64,000 nucleotides of DNA. It comes from Trifolium pratense. Taxonomy: Eukaryota > Streptophyta > Magnoliopsida > Fabales > Fabaceae. This document shows positions 34,922 through 46,013 of this stretch, piece by piece (the first letter of the stretch is position 1; every line of letters begins with the position of its first letter). Location: the NCBI RefSeq assembly GCF_020283565.1, contig NC_060060.1, positions 10,974,001-11,038,000 on the forward strand, read 5' to 3'. The notes under the pieces are model-generated. The model worked only from the letters and a program-made list of their open reading frames with translations, did not search any database and had not been told where the DNA came from. Both the position numbers and the translations under genes were made by a program.

Positions 34922-36919
34922 CTAATCAGTTTTCAAAGAAGTCACTTCATTAAGTTTTTCAACATAATCAGCATATAGATCCCTGCAGGAAAGGGAAAAA
35001 AAAACTCGTGTGAAATCTAAATGAATCGTTTGATCACCAATGGAAAAAGTAGAAACAGTCACTAAAGGATAGCAGCTTACATGGAGTGTTTAATAGCCTT
35101 AACAGCAGATTCAGCTGGTAGAAAGTCTTCAACATTGACTTTTTTGTTTTCATTCTTCTTATCTGGTATGGAAAGTTAAGGATACACAGCATATATGGGA
35201 TTTTTTTTTTTAACAGAACTAACAGAAAAAATTGCAAGATTTATATTTCAATGGCGTAAGCATTTAAAGGGCCGCGGTGAAACGAATCATCTATGAACAT
35301 ATCGTTAATAATCAATCAGTTCTATGTATTAAGATGCAAATAACAGGATACAGTCCTCGAAAAATCTTTTAATTTCAGCAAGCCTTTGTGGAGGAAGCTG
35401 TTTGATGTCCGTGTAATGTTGGTACTCAGGGTCATCAGCACAAACTGCTATGATCTTGTCATCTTTCTCTCCCTGTAGCACATTGTTATAGTATAAAACA
35501 AGACCATTCATTTATTATTTTTCATCTAACAGCATAGTAAGCTTCTAGGATAATTGGTTTATTTACATTGTTCATATTTCAGGCTTACTAAGAGCTCGAG
35601 TTCGGGGCAAGCAAAAGAATAATCTAAAACAATTGCATGTCTTCGTCTAATGGTTTATGCTTATAAGTTGGTTAATGGACACACTTTCAAGCCAATCCCT
35701 CTAATAGTATTGCCAAATGTATTAAACAATTTTCCTTGCCCTATTTTCCTTTTTTCTCATCGGTCTATCGAAATATACTCCTACTCTAATCATATTACTC
35801 CGCAGCTAAAATTGCACAAGCGATTAAAATGTTAAAGTGTGTGTGCACGCGTGCAGTAGAAAACAACTTTTACCTGGTCAATCATGGGCATTAATCCAAT
35901 AGCACGGGCACGCAGCAAACAACCAGGTATCACAGGCTCCTATTCAAGATACAATTGTTTCGATTTAAATACAGTTGTAACTTTCACAGTAAACAACAAT
36001 TTCTGTAAAACACCTTGAATAAGTTCATTAAGCATTGTTACCTGCATCAGAACTAGGACATCCAAGGGATCTTGATCTTCACAAAGGGTTCTTGGAATGA
36101 ACCCGTAGTTATGTGGGTAGACAACTGATGAGTAAAGAATGCGATCAACCTAAGTTATTCTGCCAATTTGTTAGTTATGCTTCAGAACAAATAAACACAA
36201 ATTTCACAGCCAGAAACCAAATCATTATCTACATGAAGCAGGATACACTATTAACATTGAAACATCCTGTAACGCAATAATTATATATGAAGCCCCAGCA
36301 CAAACACATTGATGCACCGGACACCGAACACACCTTCGATTTGAAGTGTGGTGCTACATAGCTCAATACTACAAATATCTTGAAATCACATTGCATTAAA
36401 AGTAATGGCCTTTATATTTTGGCATTGAATCAGATGAATTTAAGCAATGAGAAGCTATAAGAAAGAAGAATGGGAATGGCACCTTTGTAAGTCCACTTTT
36501 CTTGTCCAGTTCATACTTAACCTCGCTTCCTTGTCCAATTTCAATCACCTATAAATAAAATTGCCATAAATAGACACATTTTAAGGGTTCTTGTTAATGG
36601 TTCTTGTAGTTGTATTCATTACAAGATACAAAGAACAAACATTGCACAATAATATGAAACCAAAAATAATTGAGTGATAAAAATGAAAAAAGAAACTTAC
36701 ACAATTGAAAACTGATGGATCTTCTTCGCCTGCAATAATGGTAAATGCACAGATAGATACTGTTAAAACTAATGAGAGATTCTTGAAGAAAAAACAAGAA
36801 TGAGAAAATAATGAATTAATAGAAAAGTGCTTATTGAGATGTGTAAAAGAGAGAAGAGATTTGAACTAACCAATTTCTAAGTCATGCCATGGATGAGCAG
36901 TATTTGTTTGACCAGCCAT
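34922..36919 (-). CDS. PPA: Soluble inorganic pyrophosphatase, 193 aa, eight exons
   Basis: Exons on minus: 36919-36871, 36729-36701, 36548-36483, 36149-36042, 35939-35874, 35472-35352, 35162-35081, 34982-34922; all GT-AG, 582 nt. The enzyme hydrolyses pyrophosphate to phosphate with Mg2+. Family I motifs are present: [20 protein letters not shown], the metal-binding [25 protein letters not shown], and FFEDYKKNENKK near the C terminus. Substrate- and metal-binding residues look intact, so it should be active, probably cytosolic. The N terminus ([17 protein letters not shown]) lacks the ~20 residues (LNERILSS..RRSVAAHPWHD region) present in many plant homologues of ~212 aa; no transit peptide is seen. 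Confidence 0.95.
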
Positions 36920-37439
36920 TTTCACTTGATTGATTTCTCTTTCACAACAGCAAAAAGAAAAAGAAAGAACAAACTGAAGAAGTTGAGAATAGAGAGGTTG
37001 TGAAAATGTGAGGTGTGACTCAGATATTTATATGCTTCTATTCTTTTCAGATACTATTTATTTATTCATGTGAGTGAGTGATCTCAGTTCAGTTATGTCA
37101 ATCTTGAAAATAGGATTCCAATGGAACCTTCCAATTTCAGTGCAACTGTGTCTGTGCTGTAGTTAGTTAGTTAGTTAGTTAGTTAGTTGGTTAGTTAGTT
37201 ACTGATTAGATCCACCTGTCATATTCTCAGCCCTCCAATCTACTACTACTGTTAGATTAGAGTGAAGTCAGTCTCCATATTAACCTACCTACCTTATCTT
37301 ACTCACTTTTATTATGTGCTCCACCTTCACTCCAACTAATTACTACTTATATTTAGTAACTGTTTATTTATTCTTCATGCATGTAATTTTGCACTTTTCC
37401 TTCTATTTAGTATGTGCTCCACCTTCACTCCAAATTTAG
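36920..37439. other. Upstream region of the pyrophosphatase gene
   Basis: Non-coding leader and promoter on minus. It holds a (TTAG)n tract and a direct repeat of TATGTGCTCCACCTTCACTC (37314 and 37411). Confidence 0.5.
37160..37201. repeat. (TTAG)n microsatellite
   Basis: About ten TTAG units with one TTGG variant, in the 5' flank of the pyrophosphatase gene. Confidence 0.9.
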
Positions 37440-37640
37440 TATCTATTTGTGAAGAGGCTGGAAAGATTATGCAGGAACTTTATTTGGGGATCCACATTGG
37501 AGCAAAGGAAGTGTCGCATGATTTTTTGGAGTAAGATTTGTCTACCTAAATATACTTGTGGCCCTAAGCTCTAGCTGATATTCGCTTGAGGCATCGTTGT
37601 TCAAACATTTGGAGAACTATTTGCCATGTTGATGCTCAAA
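37440..37640 (+). pseudogene. LINE (non-LTR) reverse transcriptase C-terminal remnant
   Basis: Reads KRLERLCRNFIWGS ... RMIFWSKICLPKYTCG before stops. CRNFIWGS and W-KIC-PK--GG are typical of the zinc-binding end of plant L1 reverse transcriptases. It is directly followed by a copia remnant. Confidence 0.65.
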
Positions 37641-38020
37641 GAAGTAGTTTGTAGTAGCCTTGGCATCATGTGAGAGTCTAGACTACATAACTGGAGTATA
37701 TGCAGCATGTCAAGCCTTATTAACAGATTCAATTTTCAATTACATGAAAGTTGAAGTTCAGAAACCTATGCAACTGCAGATTGATAACAAATCAACTATT
37801 AAACTTAACTAAGAATCATCTCTCTGGTGTTATAAGTAAATAGTAGTATATTAAAATTGAGACTAGAATTCACTTTCTTCGTGATCAAGTTACTAGAGGA
37901 AAATTGATAACAAATCTTTGTCACAATGTTACAAGCCAATTGTTATAGTTCTAAGATGCATTCATAAATCACATATATAATCACATAACCACATAAATAA
38001 ACACAAAATGAAGTCATATT
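37641..38020 (+). pseudogene. Ty1-copia RNase H remnant, left copy
   Basis: Degenerate EYITGVYAACQALLTD ... EVQKPMQLQIDNKSTIKL ... ETRIHFLRDQVTRGKL, the copia RNase H signature, with stops and frame breaks. Its last ~180 bp resemble 33704-34000, so related sequences lie on both sides of the pyrophosphatase gene. Confidence 0.7.
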
Positions 38021-38040
38021 ATTACAATTATTATAGAGTT

Positions 38041-38143
38041 ATTACATTACATTACATTACAATTACATGATCAATTTTCACAAAAACATACAAAATTGAA
38101 TTGAATTCTAATCATAATATTCATATTCATATTCATATTCATG
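38041..38143. repeat. (TTACA)n and (ATTCAT)n short tandem repeats
   Basis: TTACAT/TTACA units near 38041-38066 and ATTCAT units near 38119-38143, just past the 3' end of the gene at 38166. Confidence 0.8.
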
Positions 38144-38165
38144 AACAAGACTATACTATAACAAG

Positions 38166-38669
38166 TCATGACTTTTGAGCTTCAGGACCCAAAATACCGT
38201 TCACCACCGCCGTAGCAACCAAAACACCGAAAACCTCAGCTCCAGCCACCACACCCGCCTGCGCCAAACTCCCAAACCCTACCGCCGTCTCTATTCCCTT
38301 CTCCGCCGCCTCAAGTCCTTGTTCTGCCGTCTCAAGTCCCTTCTCCGCTGTCTCCAATCCTTTCTCCGCGGATTCGAATCCTTCCCTCACAATCTCCTCA
38401 GCTTTTTCTTCCGCTTTCTTCAGACTCTTCCGTATACCAAACAGAGGAATATCCTGCGCCATAGACACTGATTCCTTCGCCGTCAACGCTGTAGATGCCG
38501 TGAGAAGGAACAACATCTCCCTTCGCCCTGCTTTTGGAAATGCTGTTGCGGAATTCGTAACTTGCGCTTTGCATGAAAACGACGTCGCATTGCTAACGAC
38601 GAAACGGTTAATCGAGAGAGTTGGGAACGATGAGATTGCATACCCAACCATTGTTCCACACTCCACCAC
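38166..38669 (-). CDS. Plastid-type protein with heptad helical repeats, 167 aa
   Basis: Single exon on minus, ATG at 38669. The N terminus (SSFPTLSINRFVVSNATSFSCKA) looks like a chloroplast transit peptide. A hydrophobic stretch with a possible lumenal cleavage site follows (REMLFLLTASTALTA ... SMAQD), suggesting thylakoid targeting. Then comes FGIRKSLKKAEEKAEEIVREG and four to five near-perfect seven-residue repeats of the type AEKGLET. The C terminus is a hydrophobic segment rich in Gly/Ala/Val (AGVVAGAEVFGVLVATAVVNG) ending ILGPEAQKS. I recognise this as a conserved plant plastid protein of unknown function; location is inferred. A second ATG at M7 is also possible. Confidence 0.78.
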   Translation of the reverse strand: MVECGTMVGYAISSFPTLSINRFVVSNATSFSCKAQVTNSATAFPKAGRREMLFLLTASTALTAKESVSMAQDIPLFGIRKSLKKAEEKAEEIVREGFESAEKGLETAEKGLETAEQGLEAAEKGIETAVGFGSLAQAGVVAGAEVFGVLVATAVVNGILGPEAQKS

Positions 38670-38835
38670 TATGATCCTCTTCGTCTGTGGCTACTACTGA
38701 TTCTTCTGCTAACTTTAAAGATTTTTTTGTAATTACTACAATACCCTTTTCTTAATCAATGGTTATCAAACTGACACGTGTAGAATATAATTCAAGAAAT
38801 AGTGTTGGTTACAAACATTAACTACTATAAATTAC

Positions 38836-38853
38836 CCGTGCATTGCACGGGTT
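38836..38853. repeat. Palindrome CCCGTGCATTGCACGGG
   Basis: The same palindromic core, followed by TTAG, occurs just inside the ends of the long-TIR element at 21796 and 23170. Here it probably marks one end of a related or decayed element; no partner end was found. Confidence 0.55.
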
Positions 38854-39205
38854 AGTTTTTACTTATAAAAATATAAATTATTTTATATTATGATATCAAT
38901 TTTTTATAGTATTTTAATAATAATTAGATTAAAATATGACATTTTTTAGTAATAAATTTAAATCTACATTTGTTTATTCTATTTTTGAAAGCATATATAA
39001 TATTTGTTTTGTGTGTTAATCTTTTAGTTCATATGAGAAATAAAATAATTGTTCCACCAAAAAATTGAAAGTGTATATTAATCTCTATACACCCTAACCA
39101 AGGATCAAAGGACAAAATCTTGAAATTTTATTTTTCTACGTTCAAAATTAAATTTTTTAAATTTTAAACATATAAGTAATTTATATTAAACAGTCATTCA
39201 TTCAT

Positions 39206-39248
39206 ATACTTGTAAAAGTTTAATAAAAAAAAATACTTGTAAAAGTTT
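39206..39248 (+). mobile_element. 11-bp poly(A) stub with perfect 16-bp target duplication
   Basis: ATACTTGTAAAAGTTT at 39206-39221 and 39233-39248 flank only AATAAAAAAAA. Confidence 0.65.
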
Positions 39249-39440
39249 CAACCCCGTGGTCTATGAATATAGTTGGTAAATTTTGACATTATTAGGGGGA
39301 CCGAACTTCAAACCCTAAATTCTCTATTTCTCTACATTGAGTCTAGTCACTAATATAACCTATAGAAATTTCATCCCATGTATAAAAATTTGGATGTTCC
39401 ACTCATCATAAATATATCAGAATTTGGATGAACCTTCATC

Positions 39441-39990
39441 CTAAAATATTTCTAGCAAAGTCATTGGTGACTATATTTCCTATTTTTTTGTGGATTCGAA
39501 TTTTCATTGTTCATCTTAATGGTCTCTTAATTATTTTGTGCGACAATTTTAATGACAATATTTCACTCTTTTTTTTTCTTTTATGAATTCATAATTGACT
39601 AATGTGTTTATTGACAACAATATGAATATTAACGAAAATATTTACTAATAAAAATTTAAACGCCGTACATAAAGTGTTTAAAATATTTAGTTAATAATAT
39701 TTATAAAAATTATTTCTTTTGAAAATTTAAATGTATTCATGTTAAAAAAATAGAATAAGATGTCAAAATATTTCCTAAAATATTTCTAGCAAAGACATTG
39801 GTGACAATATTTGCTATTTTTTTATGGATTCAAATTTTCATTGACCATCTTAATGGTCTCTTAATTATTGCGTGGCAATTTTAATGACAATATTTCACTC
39901 TTTTTTTTCCCTTTTATGAGTTCATATTTGCTTTGACTAATGTGTTTATTGACAAAATATGAATATCACGAAAATATTTACTAATAAAAA
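39441..39990. repeat. Two units of a ~330-bp tandem repeat
   Basis: CCTAAAATATTTCTAGCAAA starts a unit at 39441 and another at 39773; shared words continue through TTTTCATTG-CCATCTTAATGG, TTTAATGACAATATTTCACTC and GAATATTA-CGAAAATATTT. A third unit begins near 41189, is cut by the composite insertion and resumes at 43700. Confidence 0.75.
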
Positions 39991-41313
39991 AACAAAGACA
40001 CGTTTGCATGAGTTTGTTGCTACTCCTCTGATCACTCGTAATAAGTTAAATAAAAAATGAGAAAAAATACACGTTTGAGAAAAGAATTGAGACTCCTAAA
40101 TCGAACTTTTTTAAATATGAAATAAAACAAAGATAAATGTGTAATCTAAATAACCACGGGTAATGAAATCATAGATGAAATCTAGGACAAACTTACAACA
40201 TTAGCAATGAGCCTATTTTATAGGGAGGTTGAGCTTAAAAATACAATATTTTTTGTTAGAATGTTTGTGAAACTTTTATCTATACCTTCAAACATATTAT
40301 TTAGTATTAATAGAGTGTGACTTTTATGTAGACCTTGAAAAATATTATTTATTGGTTAGATTTAATTAGACCTTTAAACATATTATTTATTATTAATTTG
40401 TTATTAATATAATGTGTAATTCTACCAAAAATATTAATAATGTGTAATGCATTCATGAGAAAGGATGATCGTAAAACTAAAATAAAAAATGGACTCTCAT
40501 ACTCATTTTAGGATTAAAAAAATTAAGACAAAATCTCCGGTTATTCATTCTTGATATTTACATAGAGTAGAAGTACTATAGTAGTAAAATAACAATCCTT
40601 TATTGCAAAAAAAAAAAAAATAATAACAATCTTAAGAATGGAGATATCTCATATGAATCTTCTTCGCAAAATATTATTATGTTGCGACCTAATTGAATTG
40701 AAAGTAAAATAATTTGAACAAATCAAAATATACATCTCCAAAAAATTTACATATATAATAATTGAAAATTAACAAAATCATTAATAATTGAAAACAGTAC
40801 GTAAAAAAAAAAAGTTTGGGAATGGAACGTTCCATATATCCTTGCTTTAAGAAATATTTAAAAAAATTATCTGAGAACATGTAACGATGATTTCTATGTT
40901 CCAAAAGAGACTACACCCACCAAAACCATATTAATAGGATAAAATAATTACAATAAAATAGGGAGATTAAACCTAACCCTCTCAAAATGAATAGAACATA
41001 TAACTTGACACAAATGAAGTTTGTTATTAACAAAGCTATTACATAAAAACAAAAGAACTAATGAAGAAAATAGTTGGAATCTAACCCTCTCAAGTAAATA
41101 TATTTAATATTATTTTCGAAATTTAAATCAATTTGAAAATTCAAATGTATTCACGTTAAAAAAAAAGAAGAAAAAGATAAGATATCAAAATATTTCTCGT
41201 AAAGGTCATTGGTGGATGAGAAATTCTTAAGTGAGTACTTACCTAACAATTAATGATTAGACACATCCAATAAAATAATTACATGTAATTACATGTAGTA
41301 AAACCATAATAAT

Positions 41314-41931
41314 TAGGGCTGGGCATCGGTTCGGTTCGGTTTGATTTTGGGCTCAAACCCTAGAACCAGTCGAACCAATGAGTGACATATACATAACCAT
41401 AGCGAACCAATTAAATACTCGGTTTGGTCGGTTTATGATTTCTCGCGTTGACTCGGTTTCGGTTCGGTTCAACGGTTTAAACCATTTTTTAAAAATTTTG
41501 TTTTTCTCAAATTTTTAATTAAAATTCGCCAAATACAATTGCAGGTTACTTGTGTCATTTTTTGTTCAAACTTTTTCCCCTAATTTTTAGGCTTTAAATT
41601 TAGCCATATTGTTAGCCCATTATTTTCTATTTTTTTTATCCAAATATCTTGTCCAAATCTTTGGTCTAAATTTTTAATTACTTGTTTTTTCAAATGATTA
41701 TGCTATTAGTAGCTATATGCTTGATAATAATTAATAATAATAAATTAATAACGGTTCGGTTTCGGTTTGCAATGGGTCGAAAGCTTCCAACCGTAAACCA
41801 CCCATTTAATGCCTTAATATCCACGGTTTACACAATTCCAACCCACGATTCCACAGAAACCGACTCGAATGCTCTCTTTCGGTTTGGGCCGAACGGTTTC
41901 AATCAGATTGGGTTGGTTGTGCCCAACCCTA
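41314..41931. mobile_element. hAT MITE, 618 bp, nested
   Basis: TAGGGCTGGGCATCGGTTCG at the left and GTTGTGCCCAACCCTA at the right, with 8-bp duplication ATAATAAT at 41306-41313 and 41932-41939. Interior rich in GGTTCGGTT words. No transposase. Confidence 0.9.
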
Positions 41932-42286
41932 ATAATAATAAGCAAATATGTTAAAAAATGCAATACACATATGAGATCAACCACAAGAAAAGACATTTGC
42001 GTTTCCAACAACGTATAAATTCAATAATTAATACATATATTATTCTTTCTTTTTTTTCTTGTTTTCTTTTTGGGTTAAGTTCAACATATATTTTTTTTTG
42101 TTGGTCAAGCATATATTTTTATTTTATCTAAAAAAAAAAACATCGTGGTACATATTCTTTTGGTATTTTTTTCAATTGTGTATAAAAAGAGAACAAATAT
42201 ATAAGTGTGATTGAAATTGCCTGCTAAGAAATATAGAATTAATGATTTAAAAAAAATTGGAACAAAAAAATTACAGAAGAGCTTAA

Positions 42287-43512
42287 GGGGGGTGTATTGG
42301 ATTAAGATTTTGAAAGACTTTTTTGACAAAAAAAGTCTTGAAGATTTTAAAAGATTTTGTGAGATTATATTAACTTTGTGAGATTTTAACAAACTTTTTT
42401 AAAAGACTTTTTACAATCAGGATTTTTTAATACAGGATTTCAAGAATTTATGACACAGATTTTCAAGATTTCAAAGTAATTTATGGATTTTTAAGATTTC
42501 GTTAAGTCAATAAATTTTAACCAAAAAAAGAAAAACACAAATATCAATAAAGAAAACAATTCTATAAAAAAAATGAGAAGATTTCCGTAAAATAAAATTG
42601 TAAACATTGAATTGTAAAAAAAAATTTGAAGAAACAAGTTAACCTTTTTTTTTTTTGAAGGAGAAAAAAACAAGTTAACCTTGTAAAAAGAATAACACAA
42701 GATTGCATTTTTTTATTTTTTTTGTAAGGAAGTATGATTGCATCGTTGATTGCATTTTTTTAGGGGAGTATTTGATTTTGTGTAGGTGTCAAATGTACAA
42801 CACCGATGAATACGAATTCTTGAACAATAAGCTCTTTTTTAATACTCTTGAACAATAAGCTTAACTAATATGTTATTAGTGATTGAAGCATATGATTTGT
42901 TCTTTGCGATGTGAGTGAACATGAGTTGTTAGATCTATTGATTTTGTAGTGTTAGTTTGTTACATTGAATCACAAAAAGAAATTAACCATAATCATTGTT
43001 AATGAAAACTATATTGGATGGATTAGTAGATATCTGAACACATAGCCCATTGATATCGATAATCTATGTGAACCTATATGAACAATAGTAGCAGTGAACG
43101 TGGTGAAAAGAAAAAAAGATCTTGGCATTCACCGGGGTTTGGAGAAGAACGTATGACGGCAATAGGAAAAAAGTCTTTGAGAGAGTATGAACAATCTCAG
43201 GGTTTGGAGTGAGATTGTTTCAGAAGTGTAGTATTTATATTTTCAACTAAAAAGTCTCATGAAATCCATTCCATAACAAAATCCATCAAAATCGGTAGAT
43301 TTTTGAATACCAATGGACATTTTATAAATGACAAGAAATCTCAATTGAATACCAACAGATTTCATTGCCCTGAAAAAAAATCATAATTGTTTTAATTGAA
43401 TACCACAAGATTTACTTAACTTTTGTAAAAGTCTTGATTGAATACCACATGACTTTTTTAAAAGAAAAAAGTCTTTTAAAATCCCATGAAATCCTAATCC
43501 AATACACCCCCC
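42287..43512. mobile_element. PIF/Harbinger-like MITE, 1226 bp, nested
   Basis: Ends GGGGGGTGTATTGGATTAAG and the inverse (AATCCAATACACCCCCC), TSD TAA at 42284-42286 and 43513-43515. Subterminal regions full of AAGACTTTTTT and AAAGTCTT words. No transposase ORF. Confidence 0.9.
42632..42682 (-). mobile_element. 21-bp poly(T) stub with perfect 15-bp target duplication
   Basis: AAACAAGTTAACCTT at 42632-42646 and 42668-42682 flank ten T plus GAAGGAGAAAA. It lies inside the Harbinger MITE, so it is younger than that element. Confidence 0.65.
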
Positions 43513-43861
43513 TAATTGAATTTGAAACAAATAATAATAAAATAAGAGTGGTTGATTAGTAGTGAGCTATTGGATAAAAAAGATAAACAATGCATTTATG
43601 TCTATTGTCTTTTTAATTTTAACATATTTGTTTATTATTATGGTTTTATTACATGTAATTATCTTATTGAATGTGCCTAACCATTAATTGTTGTAAGAAT
43701 TTTTCTGGATGGATTCAAATTTTCATTGACCATCTTAATGATCTCTTAATTATTTTGTGCAATAATTTTAATGATAATTATTTCATTCTTTTTTTCCTTT
43801 TATGTGAATTCATATTTGCTTTGACTAATGTTTTATTGACACAATATGAATATTAACGAAA

Positions 43862-44114
43862 ATGTTATATTTTCTAGATTGTTTTTTTGGTGTTTTTTAG
43901 TTTTATTCTGGACATGTTGTATCTCTTTGATGTTCTGCTATCATATAAGAACAGGACTGAGCTTATGAGCTCCATGCTTAAAGTTGAGCTTTGGTTTTTT
44001 TGAGGCTCTTATGTACCAGACTTTGCTTGTATTGTGTTTTAGCACTTCTTGTGCTCTTTTCTCTATTTAATTAAAAAAATTGCTTTTCCAAAAAAACTTA
44101 TGTTATATTTTCTA
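43862..44114 (+). mobile_element. 5'-truncated LINE 3' end with 15-bp target duplication
   Basis: ATGTTATATTTTCTA at 43862-43876 and 44100-44114. The 223-bp insert (43877-44099) ends TTTAATTAAAAAAATTGC then TTTTCC plus poly(A), like plant L1 3' UTR tails. It cuts the third unit of the ~330-bp repeat. Confidence 0.78.
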
Positions 44115-46013
44115 AAGAATTGAATTCATTTAAGTAGAAATATTTCAAAATTGCCATTGATATATTTTTTATTAAAATAAAATATTCTCTAATATATTTT
44201 TTATTAAAATAAAATATTCTCTCAATTTATTTTGAATTTAAAATTAAATTTCAAAATCATAGAATATTATTATTATCACATCACATATAATCATGATTCA
44301 TTTTGGTTATGTCTTCAATGTATTTAATTTTTTTTATAGCCATTGTACCCAAGAAAAAACCTAATAGGAAATAAATCATGGACCATGTTAATATTAGATT
44401 GATACGTTTTATAATTAATATATTTAATCATTATGGTATTTAATTTGAATTCATTTAAGTGTATGTGTTTCAAAATTGGTATTAATATGTTTTCTAATTA
44501 ATTGAAAATTTTCATTCTTGTAACAAAAAAACATTCTTTCCATTTAAAATTTCAGAACCATAAAGTCAAAATAAATAATAATTCAGAACCATAGATGACT
44601 CATAGCGTGCCATTTTTTTATGTTCTTTTTTATCAAGTTTTTTCTATGTGAATAATAAACAGGTTTATTTTGCATATAAAAATAAAATAGACAGATTTAT
44701 TTTGCTTATATTAATAGAACAATAACATTAGTTGATACTACTAAATTCTAATTTGTATAAGGAATATTGTCATTCTTCTACATGGATCTGCAAATAAAAA
44801 ATTATATCTCAAAATTAGTACGATTATAATTATTTATAAACATCATTTAAGTACAAAACTTATATCAACAAAAAAATGTAGTAGAAAGATGTAAATTAAA
44901 GATATATACCAACACATTGCAATTTGGATCGTCGGCTTCACTACTACAAATAAAACAATGAAGAGTCACGAAAATTATAAACTTGTGTAATGTTCATCCA
45001 AAGACCTCTTATAGAATAACAAAGAGACATAACAAAGAGACATACCTGAAATCTGATTTGTAATGTTCATCAAAAGACCTCTTATATAGAACAATGAACA
45101 TGAGTATATAAGTAATTTGCCCAAAATGTGTAGTTAAAACCATTACTAAAAATTAATTAAAAATATATTGATTCCTTTTTTTGGAATATATCAATGTTTT
45201 ACACAAAATAAAAATAAAAATTTCACACAAATGAATTATTTGGACGTACATGAATAAAAAAAATTAAATTTGCATAACTAATTAATATAGAAATTAGACC
45301 AATCGTTAGTTGGTCAGTGGTGATTGACGTTGAACTTGTCTCGAACCAGATTAAATTGGTGGTGAAAACAAAAAAATATAGAAATTAGTAATTTTTCGAA
45401 ATTCATAAAAAATTGATTTTTTTTTGAAATAATATATTATAATCTATAATTTTTTTTTTATTTTAACCATTTTGATCTAGCTAATGCAAAAACTATATAG
45501 TAAGACAATAATTAATAATTAATTTTTTAAAATAAGCTAAGAATCTCGTAAAATTGGAATATATTGAATGCATGATCATCAACGGACGTGGTAATGCAAC
45601 TTCAAATATAAAGAAACCACCAAAGTCTCAACCAAGTAAAATATTTCCTTTTAAAATTATTTTTAATAGGTGCATTAAATTCGATTTATAAACAATAATT
45701 GAAAAATGATTGAATTTCCAAATTAGCCAAAGATTCTAAGTAAAATGATATCATCATGTATTAGAGAAATTGCAAAGGCCTTCATAGTTAGCCACATAGG
45801 AATTGGAGAAATATTAGAATGCCACATAAGACATGGATCAAGGAAATGGTGCCACATAGGAATAAGACCATGAGCGAGAAACTCCTAAATATATAAATAA
45901 TAGATAGATTTCTTTCTTGAAAAGAGTATAATATGAACATGTGAATCATGTGCACAAGTTAATAATATCGTTATAATGAATAAGAATTTTATAAAATTTA
46001 TCGTTGGATTTAA
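44115..46013. other. Gene-free AT-rich stretch
   Basis: No gene. It contains a 34-bp tandem duplication (ATATATTTTTTATTAAAATA units, 44159-44222), a direct repeat of AAGACCTCTTATA (45001 and 45080) and a SINE at 45298. Confidence 0.5.
45284..45388 (+). mobile_element. Short SINE with A-box and 14-bp target duplication
   Basis: AATATAGAAATTAG at 45284-45297 and 45375-45388. The 77-bp insert begins with an A-box-like TAGTTGGTCAGTGGTGATTG near its 5' end and closes GGTGAAAACAAAAA. The middle of a normal SINE (B box) seems deleted or degenerate (TCTCGAACCAG). Confidence 0.8.

Larger units (their letters stand above)
38854..41217. other. Gene-free AT-rich stretch with tandem repeats
   Basis: No coding region. 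It contains a poly(A) stub (39222), two units of a ~330-bp repeat (39441 and 39773), and the left part of a third unit (41133-41217). Confidence 0.5.
41218..43699. mobile_element. Composite insertion: TIR element holding a hAT and a Harbinger MITE
   Basis: Left arm AACAATTAATGATTAGACAC (41244) and CATGTA-TAAAACCATAAT are mirrored at 43636-43690 (ATTATGGTTTTATTACATG; CCTAACCATTAATTGTTG). The arms lie between the two halves of repeat unit three. The hAT at 41314 sits within the left arm, and the Harbinger MITE at 42287 is central. Confidence 0.65.

Noticed and set aside
38175..38700. Plus-strand Arg/Leu-rich ORFs
   Set aside because: Antisense of the AEKGLET repeat gene.
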